Of a stretch of 6,629 nt of DNA, positions 1 through 6,271 are shown one piece after another (the first letter of the stretch is position 1; every line of letters begins with the position of its first letter). Source of the DNA: Clostridia bacterium. Lineage in GTDB: Bacteria; Bacillota; Clostridia; RUG12999. The DNA lies in NCBI GenBank assembly GCA_017502065.1, contig JAFVVU010000260.1:1-6629 (forward strand), written 5' to 3'. The position numbers were made by a program, and so were the translations under genes. The notes under the pieces are model-generated. The model saw only the letters and a list, made by a program, of their open reading frames with translations, was not told where the DNA came from and ran no database searches.

Positions 1-1448
1 AGAAGATTGACGTACAGATTATGGGGATGGTTCAACTTGAGGTATTAAAAAGGATACTTGCCGACCGTTTTTCCATTGACGTTGAGTTTGAACACGGAAA
101 CATTATATATAAGGAAACTATTGCAAACACCGTAGAAGGTGTTGGGCATTACGAGCCGCTTCGTCATTATTCCGAGGTTCATTTACTGCTTGAACCGGGT
201 AAACGTGGCAGTGGGCTTGTGTTCAGATCCGCCTGCAGCGAGGATGTTCTTGACCGCAACTGGCAGCGTCTTATAATGACACATCTTAAAGAAAAAACTC
301 ATCTTGGGGTGCTGACAGGCTCTCCCATTACGGATATGAAAATAACCCTTGTAAATGGTCGTGCGCATCAAAAGCACACCGAGGGCGGCGATTTCCGTCA
401 GTCGACATACAGGGCTGTTCGTCAGGGACTTATGATGGCAGAAAGTGTTCTTCTTGAGCCGTATTACAATTTTGTGCTTGAAGTGCCGTTTGATAAAACA
501 GGTCGCGCAATGACAGATCTTCAGCAGCTTGGTGCCGAATTTGGCTCACCGATAACGAAAGAAAATACAACTGTTATTTCAGGTAGCGCACCGGTTTCAA
601 GACTTCGTGATTATCACCTTGATGTTATTTCATATACTCACGGGGAGGGTACTCTTTCAGTAAGTTTCGGCGGATATATGCCGTGCCAGAATACAGATGA
701 GGTAATAGAAAAAATCGGCTATAATGCCGAGGCGGATACCGTAAACAGTGCTGATTCTGTATTTTGTGAGCGTGGAGCAGGGTTTACTGTTAAGTGGAAT
801 GAGGTTTATGATTATATGCACATTCCCCTGCTTTCCGATAAAAAGAAAGAAACTGAGCCGATTGTACGGAAATATGAAAAAATTACTGCAAGTGAGGAAG
901 AGCTTTTAAAAATATATGAAAGCGTTTACGGCAAGATAAAGCGTGAGCTTCCCCGTCCGATGAAAACTCCTAAAACACCAAAACCGTATAAGGAAAAGCC
1001 GATTGCAACAATGCAGACATATCTGCTGATTGACGGATATAATATCATTTTTGCAAATGATGAGCTGAAAGCGATTGCCGAAGACAGTTTTGATTCGGCA
1101 CGCGAAATCCTTATCCGCAAGGTATGTAATTACAAGGCAGTACGTCCGTATAATATTATTCTTGTGTTTGATGCGTATAAGGTAAAAGGCGCAAAGCGTG
1201 AGATTGAAGAAATAAGCGGTATTACCGTTGTGTATACGAAAGAGGCGGAAACCGCCGATGCGTATATTGAAAAAACGTCGAAAGAGCTTGCCAAAAACTA
1301 TCAGGTAAGGGTTGCAACCTCCGACGGACTTGAGCAGATTATCATTTTCAGTCAGGGTGCTATGCGAATTCCGGCATCGGAATTTTTAGCCGAAATAGAT
1401 GCCGCCGAAAATGAGATAAGAGAATTTATAAAAGAATATAACAAATAA
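1..1448 (+). CDS. TetM/EF-G-like translation factor with C-terminal YacP/Rae1-type NYN nuclease domain (5' partial)
   Basis: This is the 3' part of a ribosome-binding translation GTPase gene. The frame is open to the left edge (KIDVQI precedes the Met at 21), and that stretch aligns with the LGKVQMEV segment at the end of domain III of Tet(M), so the GTPase domain is off the window. Numbering from the Met at 21: domain IV spans about 11-145, with the tip loop NGRAHQKHTEGGDFR at 112-126. Domain V (LLEPYYNFVLEVP onward) spans about 144-225. A family tail with SVFCERGAGFTVKW lies at 246-259, and a Lys/Pro-rich linker at about 303-330. An NYN/PIN-like domain spans 331-475, with LLIDGYN (335-341), LVFDAYKVKG (381-390), YTKEAETADAYIEK (405-418) and VATSDGLEQ (431-439). 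These blocks follow B. subtilis YacP/Rae1, a ribosome-dependent endoribonuclease, nearly residue for residue. The tip loop lacks the Ser-Pro-Val of Tet(M), so tetracycline resistance is doubtful. Inferred role: A-site-directed mRNA cleavage or ribosome rescue. A hairpin terminator follows the stop directly. Confidence 0.88.
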   Translation, partial: KIDVQIMGMVQLEVLKRILADRFSIDVEFEHGNIIYKETIANTVEGVGHYEPLRHYSEVHLLLEPGKRGSGLVFRSACSEDVLDRNWQRLIMTHLKEKTHLGVLTGSPITDMKITLVNGRAHQKHTEGGDFRQSTYRAVRQGLMMAESVLLEPYYNFVLEVPFDKTGRAMTDLQQLGAEFGSPITKENTTVISGSAPVSRLRDYHLDVISYTHGEGTLSVSFGGYMPCQNTDEVIEKIGYNAEADTVNSADSVFCERGAGFTVKWNEVYDYMHIPLLSDKKKETEPIVRKYEKITASEEELLKIYESVYGKIKRELPRPMKTPKTPKPYKEKPIATMQTYLLIDGYNIIFANDELKAIAEDSFDSAREILIRKVCNYKAVRPYNIILVFDAYKVKGAKREIEEISGITVVYTKEAETADAYIEKTSKELAKNYQVRVATSDGLEQIIIFSQGAMRIPASEFLAEIDAAENEIREFIKEYNK

Positions 1449-1484
1449 AAATGGTGAAAGCAAATGCTTTCACCATTTTCTGTT
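1448..1484 (+). terminator. Intrinsic terminator of the TetM-NYN gene (possibly bidirectional)
   Basis: A perfect 14-bp inverted repeat begins on the last base of the TAA stop. The arms are AAAATGGTGAAAGC (1448-1461) and GCTTTCACCATTTT (1466-1479), with loop AAAT. The 3' arm ends in TTTT, followed by CTGTT. The A-rich 5' flank means it could also stop minus-strand transcripts. Confidence 0.85.
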
Positions 1485-1514
1485 GAGGACAACAGAACCG
1501 TCCCCTTGTCCTGG
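1481..1514. repeat. REP/RAYT-like palindromic element
   Basis: The minus strand carries AGGACAA, then GGGGACGGTTCTG, then TTGTCCT: 7-bp inverted arms at 1486-1492 and 1506-1512 around a 13-base centre. An overlapping perfect repeat, TGTTG-AGGA-CAACA, lies at 1481-1494 and would form an alternative hairpin. From memory, the GGGGACGGTTC...TTGTCC signature is scattered in intergenic regions of many Clostridia, often linked to REP-associated tyrosine transposases (RAYT). No transposase gene is present here. Family assignment is from recall only. Confidence 0.5.
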
Positions 1515-1651
1515 CATGCAAGAGTAATGTTTGATGAATCATTTCCTGCAAGATGTTTATACATTTCATACACAAACGCTCTACCCTCTTCAGGAGCAAG
1601 CTCAACCACTCTGTGAAGTGCCATTTCATGTGCAGCGTGGAATACAATAGC
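1514..1651 (-). other. Unrecognised minus-strand reading-frame remnant
   Basis: Between the palindrome and the hppA terminator, the minus strand reads protein-like sequence (HAAHEMALHRVVELAPEEGR, then AFVYEMYKHLAGN), part of an open frame at 1352-1684. The first possible Met of the frame (1684) lies inside the hppA terminator stem. The next (1624) has no ribosome binding site, and the frame runs through the palindrome and antisense into the TetM-NYN gene. I do not recognise the protein. It is best viewed as a fragment of a lost gene or the body of a small mobile unit. It may also be chance, since the open stretch is short. Confidence 0.25.
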
Positions 1652-1697
1652 ATAATAAAAAAGGGTGAAAACGTTTGTTTTCACCCTTTTTTATTAT
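1652..1697 (-). terminator. Intrinsic terminator of hppA
   Basis: A perfect 21-bp inverted repeat with a 4-base loop lies directly downstream of the hppA stop. On the minus strand its core is GGGTGAAAAC, loop AAAC, GTTTTCACCC, then TTTTTTATTAT. It ends in a six-T tract as expected for a strong intrinsic terminator. The core matches the hairpin at 1448-1479 at 19 of 24 positions, with compensatory changes in the stem. Confidence 0.92.
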
Positions 1698-1700
1698 ATT

Positions 1701-3797
1701 TTATCTAAATAAGTTTGCGATTATATCAAATAAATTGAATTTTACTGCAACGCCGGCAAATACAATTGATACCATACTGAGCAGTTTGATGAGGATATTT
1801 ACTGATGGACCTGCTGTATCTTTGAACGGGTCGCCAACTGTATCCCCTACAACTGCGGCTTTATGATTGTCTGATCCTTTTCCGCCGTAGTTACCTGATT
1901 CAATATATTTCTTTGCGTTATCCCATGCACCGCCGGAGTTTGCCATCATAATTGCGATTGCAAATCCTGTGATGAGTGCACCGGCAAGCATACCTACTAC
2001 ACCGTTAACACCAAGAACAAGTGCTACTGCGATAGGTGCTATGATGCCGAGTGCCGCAGGGATAATCATTTCTTTAAGTGATGAACGTGTGCAGATGTCT
2101 ACACATGTTGCATAATCAGCTTCTGCTTCGCCTTCCATAAGTCCTGTGATTTCTCTGAACTGACGACGAACTTCTATAACAATTTTATGTGCCGCACGTC
2201 CTACAGCCTGCATTGTGAATGCACTGAAGAGGAACGGAAGCATTGCACCGATAAACAGACCGATAAGTACCGGTGTGTTTGTTATTGCAAGGTCAAGTTT
2301 TCCGCCAAGGAGAGTAACCTTATCTGTATATGAAACGATAAGTGCAAGTGCTGTAAGCGCCGCACTGCCGATTGCAAAGCCTTTACCTGTTGCAGCTGTT
2401 GTGTTACCAAGTGAATCAAGAGCGTCTGTACGTTCGCGAACTTCTTTATCAAGTCCTGCCATTTCAGCAATACCGCCGGCATTATCAGCAACCGGACCGT
2501 AAGCATCTGTTGCAAGAGTGATACCAAGTGTTGAAAGCATACCAACCGCTGAAACGCCTATACCGTAAAGTCCCATTGCAAATGAGCTTGCACCGCCTGA
2601 AATAAAGTAGCTGAAAAGTACAGATAAAGCAATTATGATTACGGGAATTGCTGTTGAGTTCATACCAAGTGCAAGACCGTCAATTATAATTGTTGCGCTA
2701 CCTGTTTCGGATGAGCCTGCAAGACGTTTTGTCGGGTTATATGAATCTGATGTATAGTATTCTGTGAAAAATCCTATAAGAACACCTGCAAGAAGACCTG
2801 AAACAACTGCCCAGAATACGCCTGTGTGTTCCGGAAGAAGAATGTATATAAGCGCTGCCGCACCTACTGCTGACAGAATTGAGCTTACATATGTTCCTTT
2901 ACGGAGTGAACCGAGAAGGTCTTTCTGCGTAGCTCCTTCTTTTGTGCTTACAAAGAAAGTACCGATAATTGAAGCAACAATACCGATTGCCGCAATAATC
3001 ATAGGAATTACAACGCCTGTCATGCCAAGACCTGCTGCTGCAGCGAGTGCTGCTGCGGAAACAACTGAACCAACATAGGATTCATAAAGGTCGGCACCCA
3101 TACCTGCAACGTCACCAACGTTGTCACCAACGTTATCGGCAATAACTGCCGGGTTTCTCGGGTCATCTTCAGGGATGCCTGCTTCAACTTTACCAACAAG
3201 GTCGGCACCAACATCTGCAGCTTTGGTGAAGATACCGCCGCCTACTCTTGCAAAGAGAGCCATTGAGCTTGCACCCATACCGAATGTAAGCATTGTTGAT
3301 GTTATTTCAACAGGGTCTGTTAAAAATGTATTAAGTATAAGGAACCATACTCCGATATCAAGAAGTCCGAGACCTACAACTGTAAGACCCATTACCGTTC
3401 CGCTGGAGAATGCTATTTTAAGACCTTTATTAAGTCCCTGACGGGCACCTTCTACTGTTCTGCTGTTTGCATATGTGGCAATTTTCATTCCAACAAAACC
3501 GGAAAGTCCCGAGAAGAAACCACCGCTTAAAAATGCAAACGGTACAAACGGTGAAAGTACGCCAAGTGCCGCCATTATTCCAAGAATAACAAGCATTACT
3601 ATAAAGAATACAGATACTGTTTTATATTGACGTTTTAAGTACGCCATTGCGCCTTTTCTGATTTTCGCGGATATTGATGCCATAAGGTCTGTTCCTTCGG
3701 GCTTTTTCTTAACCCAATAGAACTTATAAATTGCAAAGGCAAGACCGATTACAGCAGCAATCACAACAAAAATTGCAGCATATGTTTCAAATGTCAT
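1701..3797 (-). CDS. hppA: Membrane-bound K+-dependent ion-translocating pyrophosphatase
   Basis: This integral-membrane enzyme hydrolyses pyrophosphate and couples it to Na+ and/or H+ export across the cell membrane. At 698 residues it is a normal full length for the family. Visible signatures are the substrate-site block DVGADLVGK (195-203) with [18 protein letters not shown] (212-229), the ion-gate segment DLYESYVG (236-243), [11 protein letters not shown] (438-448), and the C-terminal [14 protein letters not shown] (620-633) and [17 protein letters not shown] (651-667). [10 protein letters not shown] (464-473) has Ala468 and Gly471 where K+-independent enzymes have Lys and Thr, marking the K+-dependent class. 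Glu239 in DLYES, with Gly four residues later, fits Na+-pumping or dual Na+/H+ members; motifs alone cannot settle the ion. About 16 hydrophobic segments are expected. The ATG at 3797 is supported by GGGGAGGAG eight bases upstream. The gene is monocistronic by layout, with its own promoter and terminator. Confidence 0.97.
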   Translation of the reverse strand: MTFETYAAIFVVIAAVIGLAFAIYKFYWVKKKPEGTDLMASISAKIRKGAMAYLKRQYKTVSVFFIVMLVILGIMAALGVLSPFVPFAFLSGGFFSGLSGFVGMKIATYANSRTVEGARQGLNKGLKIAFSSGTVMGLTVVGLGLLDIGVWFLILNTFLTDPVEITSTMLTFGMGASSMALFARVGGGIFTKAADVGADLVGKVEAGIPEDDPRNPAVIADNVGDNVGDVAGMGADLYESYVGSVVSAAALAAAAGLGMTGVVIPMIIAAIGIVASIIGTFFVSTKEGATQKDLLGSLRKGTYVSSILSAVGAAALIYILLPEHTGVFWAVVSGLLAGVLIGFFTEYYTSDSYNPTKRLAGSSETGSATIIIDGLALGMNSTAIPVIIIALSVLFSYFISGGASSFAMGLYGIGVSAVGMLSTLGITLATDAYGPVADNAGGIAEMAGLDKEVRERTDALDSLGNTTAATGKGFAIGSAALTALALIVSYTDKVTLLGGKLDLAITNTPVLIGLFIGAMLPFLFSAFTMQAVGRAAHKIVIEVRRQFREITGLMEGEAEADYATCVDICTRSSLKEMIIPAALGIIAPIAVALVLGVNGVVGMLAGALITGFAIAIMMANSGGAWDNAKKYIESGNYGGKGSDNHKAAVVGDTVGDPFKDTAGPSVNILIKLLSMVSIVFAGVAVKFNLFDIIANLFR

Positions 3798-3805
3798 AAT
3801 TCATA

Positions 3806-3814
3806 CTCCTCCCC
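3806..3814 (-). promoter_or_regulatory. Ribosome binding site of hppA
   Basis: GGGGAGGAG on the minus strand ends eight bases before the ATG at 3797. It fixes this start over the out-of-frame ATG at 3804, which sits immediately next to the Shine-Dalgarno sequence. Confidence 0.85.
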
Positions 3815-3831
3815 GAATGAAGAAAAATGTA

Positions 3832-3862
3832 TGTGCAAAATCAGCTTTACTGACTTTGCACA
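3832..3862 (-). promoter_or_regulatory. 5' UTR stem-loop of the hppA transcript
   Basis: The minus strand reads TGTGCAAAGTCAG, loop TAAAG, CTGATTTTGCACA. This is a 13-bp stem whose only non-Watson-Crick pair is a G-U wobble in the minus-strand RNA. It would be an A-C mismatch in RNA from the other strand, so the structure fits the hppA mRNA. It starts about 10 bases after the predicted transcription start and ends 17 bases before the Shine-Dalgarno sequence. It may stabilise the 5' end or act in regulation. The weak downstream tract (TACATTTTTCTT) leaves attenuation possible but unproven. Confidence 0.6.
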
Positions 3863-3903
3863 AATGTTACAATATAACTATTATAATGTTAGTTTCTAAC
3901 ATT
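3863..3903. promoter_or_regulatory. Putative operator: palindrome plus extra half-site over the hppA promoter
   Basis: A perfect inverted repeat, AATGTTAG-TTT-CTAACATT (3885-3903), fills the spacer between the -35 and -10 boxes. A third copy of the half-site, AATGTTA at 3863-3869, lies 22 bp from the first in the same orientation, near the predicted transcription start. The spacing is about two helical turns. Placement is typical of a repressor site. The architecture resembles MarR-type or DtxR-type operators, but no regulator gene is in the window and I cannot name the factor. Confidence 0.6.
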
Positions 3904-3909
3904 TGTCAA
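3880..3909 (-). promoter_or_regulatory. Sigma-A type promoter of hppA
   Basis: On the minus strand a consensus -35 TTGACA (3909-3904) is followed by an 18-base spacer and a consensus -10 TATAAT (3885-3880). The predicted transcription start is near 3872, giving a 5' UTR of about 75 bases. Both hexamers match consensus exactly, so the promoter should be strong unless repressed. Confidence 0.85.
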
Positions 3910-3966
3910 GAAAATAACGAAATTTTAGCAATATTACCAATCAAAATAAACGAATTTATGTGGTTT

Positions 3967-5108
3967 TTAATATTTTTTCCACACCATTTTGTTAACTACA
4001 CCTGTATAGCTCTGAATAAATTTCACAACTTTGGTGGAAACGTTCTCATCCACATAGTTCGGAACAGGGATACCAAAGTCTTCGTTTTTATTCATTTCAA
4101 CGGCTGTATCAACTGCCTGAAGTACCTGCTCGGTTGTTATTCCCGCAAGGATGAAGTTACCTTTATCCATTGCTTCTGGACGTTCTGTACTCGTTCTTAT
4201 GCAAACCGCCGGGAACGGGTTTCCGACTGAAAGGAAAAAGCTGCTTTCTTCCGGAAGTGTTCCACTGTCGGATACAACTGCAAATGCATTCATCTGCAGG
4301 TTGTTGTAGTCATGGAAACCGAGCGGTTTATTCTGAATTACACGTTTGTCGAATACAAATCCACGCTGTTCTATGAATTTTGCACTTCTTGGATGACAGG
4401 AATAAAGAATCGGCATATCATATTTTTCTGCCATTGCATTTACTGCATTCATAAGGCTGAAAAAGTTCTTTTCCGTATCAATATTTTCTTCTCTGTGTGC
4501 AGAAAGAAGAATATATTTTCCTTTTTCAAGTCCGAGACGGGACAGAATATCGCTGCCCTTTATCTGTTCAAGGTTATTATGGAGAACTTCTGCCATCGGA
4601 GAACCTGTTACATATGTTCTTTCCTTTGCTGTGCCCTCGTGATTGAGATATCTTCTTGCATGTTCGGAATAGCAAAGGTTAACATCTGAAATATGGTCAA
4701 CAATACGTCTGTTTGTTTCTTCCGGCAGACATTCGTCAAAGCAACGGTTACCCGCTTCCATATGGAATATCGGAATGTGCAGTCTTTTTGCAGAAATTGC
4801 AGAAAGACATGAGTTTGTGTCGCCAAGGATAAGAAGGGCATCGGGTTTCTGCTCTACCATCAGCTTATAGGATTTTGCAATGATGTTTCCTATTGTTTCT
4901 CCAAGGTCAGAGCCTACGCATCAAGATAGAAGTTTGGTGCACGAAGTCCAAGGTCATCAAAGAAAACCTGATTCAGTTCATAATCATAGTTCTGGCCTGT
5001 ATGCACCAGAATCTGATCAAAATATTTGTCGCATTTTTTGATTACTGCCGCAAGACGGATGATTTCCGGTCTTGTGCCTACAATTGTCATAAGTTTAAGT
5101 TTTGCCAT
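3967..5108 (-). pseudogene. wecB: UDP-N-acetylglucosamine 2-epimerase (non-hydrolysing), interrupted by a one-base frameshift
   Basis: This cytosolic sugar-nucleotide epimerase inverts C-2. Beside capF it fits the FnlC/WbjD/CapG subgroup that makes UDP-N-acetyl-L-fucosamine. It reads in two pieces: 5108-4914 (64 residues, TIVGTRPEIIRL near the start) and a second frame entered at 4917 that runs to 3967. Joining them gives 380 residues, normal for the family. Expected catalytic residues are all present in the joined numbering: Asp97 (LGDTNS), Glu118 (HMEAGNR), Glu131 (LPEETNRR) and His205 (SAHREENID). SDSGTLPEESSFF lies at 280-292. The ATG is two bases after the capF stop, with GAGGTG inside the end of capF. 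The second piece has a Met at 4860 but no ribosome binding site, and it would lack the N-terminal nucleotide-fold strand. Either the gene is inactive or the deletion is an assembly error. No clear terminator follows the stop. Confidence 0.9.
4914..4922 (-). other. Frameshift site in the epimerase gene
   Basis: The minus strand reads GAT GCG TAG here, giving Asp-Ala-stop. If one base is added after GC, it reads Asp-Ala-Val-Gly-Ser-Asp-Leu-Gly-Glu-Thr-Ile-Gly, the usual sequence of this family. A single missing base explains the break. There is no homopolymer or slippery heptamer, which argues against programmed frameshifting and against the commonest sequencing error. Confidence 0.85.
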
Positions 5109-5110
5109 AA

Positions 5111-6259
5111 TTACACCTCTTCAAAATATGTATCGGGTTTATTCGGGTCAAACGCCTCATTTGCCCACATTACCGTTACAAGATCTTCCTTGTCGCTTAA
5201 GTTTATTATATTATGAGTATATCCGGGAAGCATATGCACTGCTTCAATTTTTTCGCCGGAAACCTCAAACCGAAGCACCTTATCGGTGCCGATTTTTCTT
5301 TGTTCAATAAGTCCGCGGCCTGATACCACAATGAAAAATTCCCATTTGGTATTATGCCAGTGCTGACCTTTTGTTATGCCGGGTTTTGAAATATTTACAC
5401 TTACCTGACCTGTTTTTTCGCTTTTGATAAGCTCTGTAAAACTTCCTCTTGCATCAACATTCATTTTAAGAGGAAATTTCACTTTTTCCTCCGGCAGATA
5501 TGAAAGATATGTTGAATACAGTTTCTTTTCAAATGAGCCGAGCGGAATTTCCGGCACAATAAGTGTTTCGGGCTGGTTTTTGAATTTATAAATCAAATCA
5601 ACAATTTCGCCAAGTGTTATTGTGTGCACTGTCGGAATTTTACAAAAATCACCGTCACGGGTTTCATTGCCGGCAATTGCGGAAATAAATTCATCCACAA
5701 CATCGTCTATGTAAACAAGATTCATTGTAACCGCCGGGTCGTTCACAGTTATTTCAAGATCGTTTGCTATGTTATTGCAAAATGTTGCAACCGCGCTGTT
5801 ATAGTTAGGTCTGCACCATTTACCGAATACATTGGGAAGTCGGTATACAAGTGTTTTTACACCGGTTTTCTGTCCGTATTCAAACATACGGTCCTCGCCT
5901 GCTTTTTTTGACTGTCCGTACGGATTGTCAAGTGCAGCCTGAATTGATGATGTGATAAGCACGGGAGCTTTGTTACCGTTTTTTTCAAGAGCGGTAAGAA
6001 GTGTATCAGTAAATCCGAAATTACCCGTCATAAATTCCGACTGGTCTTTAGGACGGTTTACCCCTGCGAGGTGACACACGAAATCACAGTCCTTTGCATA
6101 CACCTCAAGAAGCTCGGGATTTGTATCCACATCATATTCATATATAACAATATCCTGTGGCAACGGATAGTTCTTTGCTTTGCCCGATTTGATATTACAA
6201 AGCTGGGCAACAAGGTTTTTGCCCACAAATCCTTTTGCACCGGTTACAAGTATTTTCAT
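5111..6259 (-). CDS. capF: CapF/WbjC/FnlB-type bifunctional epimerase-reductase (SDR plus cupin)
   Basis: This is the second enzyme of UDP-N-acetyl-L-fucosamine synthesis in the known pathway. It takes the 4-keto sugar made by CapE/FnlA, epimerises C-3 in its cupin domain, and reduces C-4 with NADPH in its SDR domain; the 2-epimerase next door then acts on the product. The protein is 382 residues. The SDR part has GAKGFVGKNL (7-16), HLAGVNRP (63-70), Ser104/Ser105, the YxxxK pair Tyr114/Lys118, and RLPNVFGKW (140-148). The cupin part starts near 265, with KPGITKGQHWHNTKWEFF (292-309) supplying His300, His302 and Glu307, and a later His349 in LPGYTHN as likely metal ligands. The start at 6259 (MKILVTGAKG) is chosen over the Met at 6322 because AGGAGG (6271-6266) lies six bases before it and the longer version would add 21 unrelated residues. 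That AGGAGG overlaps the upstream stop codon, showing tight operon packing. Confidence 0.95.
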   Translation of the reverse strand: MKILVTGAKGFVGKNLVAQLCNIKSGKAKNYPLPQDIVIYEYDVDTNPELLEVYAKDCDFVCHLAGVNRPKDQSEFMTGNFGFTDTLLTALEKNGNKAPVLITSSIQAALDNPYGQSKKAGEDRMFEYGQKTGVKTLVYRLPNVFGKWCRPNYNSAVATFCNNIANDLEITVNDPAVTMNLVYIDDVVDEFISAIAGNETRDGDFCKIPTVHTITLGEIVDLIYKFKNQPETLIVPEIPLGSFEKKLYSTYLSYLPEEKVKFPLKMNVDARGSFTELIKSEKTGQVSVNISKPGITKGQHWHNTKWEFFIVVSGRGLIEQRKIGTDKVLRFEVSGEKIEAVHMLPGYTHNIINLSDKEDLVTVMWANEAFDPNKPDTYFEEV

Positions 6260-6265
6260 AAACGC

Positions 6266-6271
6266 CCTCCT
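6266..6271 (-). promoter_or_regulatory. Ribosome binding site deciding the capF start
   Basis: AGGAGG overlaps the TAG stop of the upstream gene and sits six bases before the ATG at 6259. It supports the shorter capF start and translational coupling. Confidence 0.85.

Noticed and set aside
1..1010. Annotation as a tetracycline-resistance determinant
   Set aside because: The domain IV tip lacks the Tet(M) Ser-Pro-Val loop, and the protein has the NYN fusion and family-specific tail.
1011..1448. Internal start (Met331, base 1011) making a standalone YacP protein
   Set aside because: The only purine-rich candidate (AGGA at 991-994) is 16 bases upstream, too far for good initiation, and the frame is continuous with the GTPase part.
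2215..3441. Plus-strand open frames across hppA (2215-2502, 2764-3078, 3121-3441)
   Set aside because: They are antisense to a strongly conserved enzyme, have low-complexity Ala/Pro/Ser/Thr composition, and lack ribosome binding sites.
3832..3862. Leader hairpin as an intrinsic terminator for the epimerase operon
   Set aside because: It lies downstream of the hppA promoter and lacks an adjacent T-tract, so a role in the hppA leader is more likely.
3817..4689. Plus-strand open frames 3817-4230, 4170-4376 and 4312-4689
   Set aside because: They are antisense to the hppA leader and the epimerase, have Cys/His/Phe-rich non-protein-like composition, and overlap one another.
4858..4937. Programmed ribosomal frameshifting to express the full epimerase
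   Set aside because: There is no slippery heptamer or obvious stimulatory structure, and programmed shifts are not known to me in this family.
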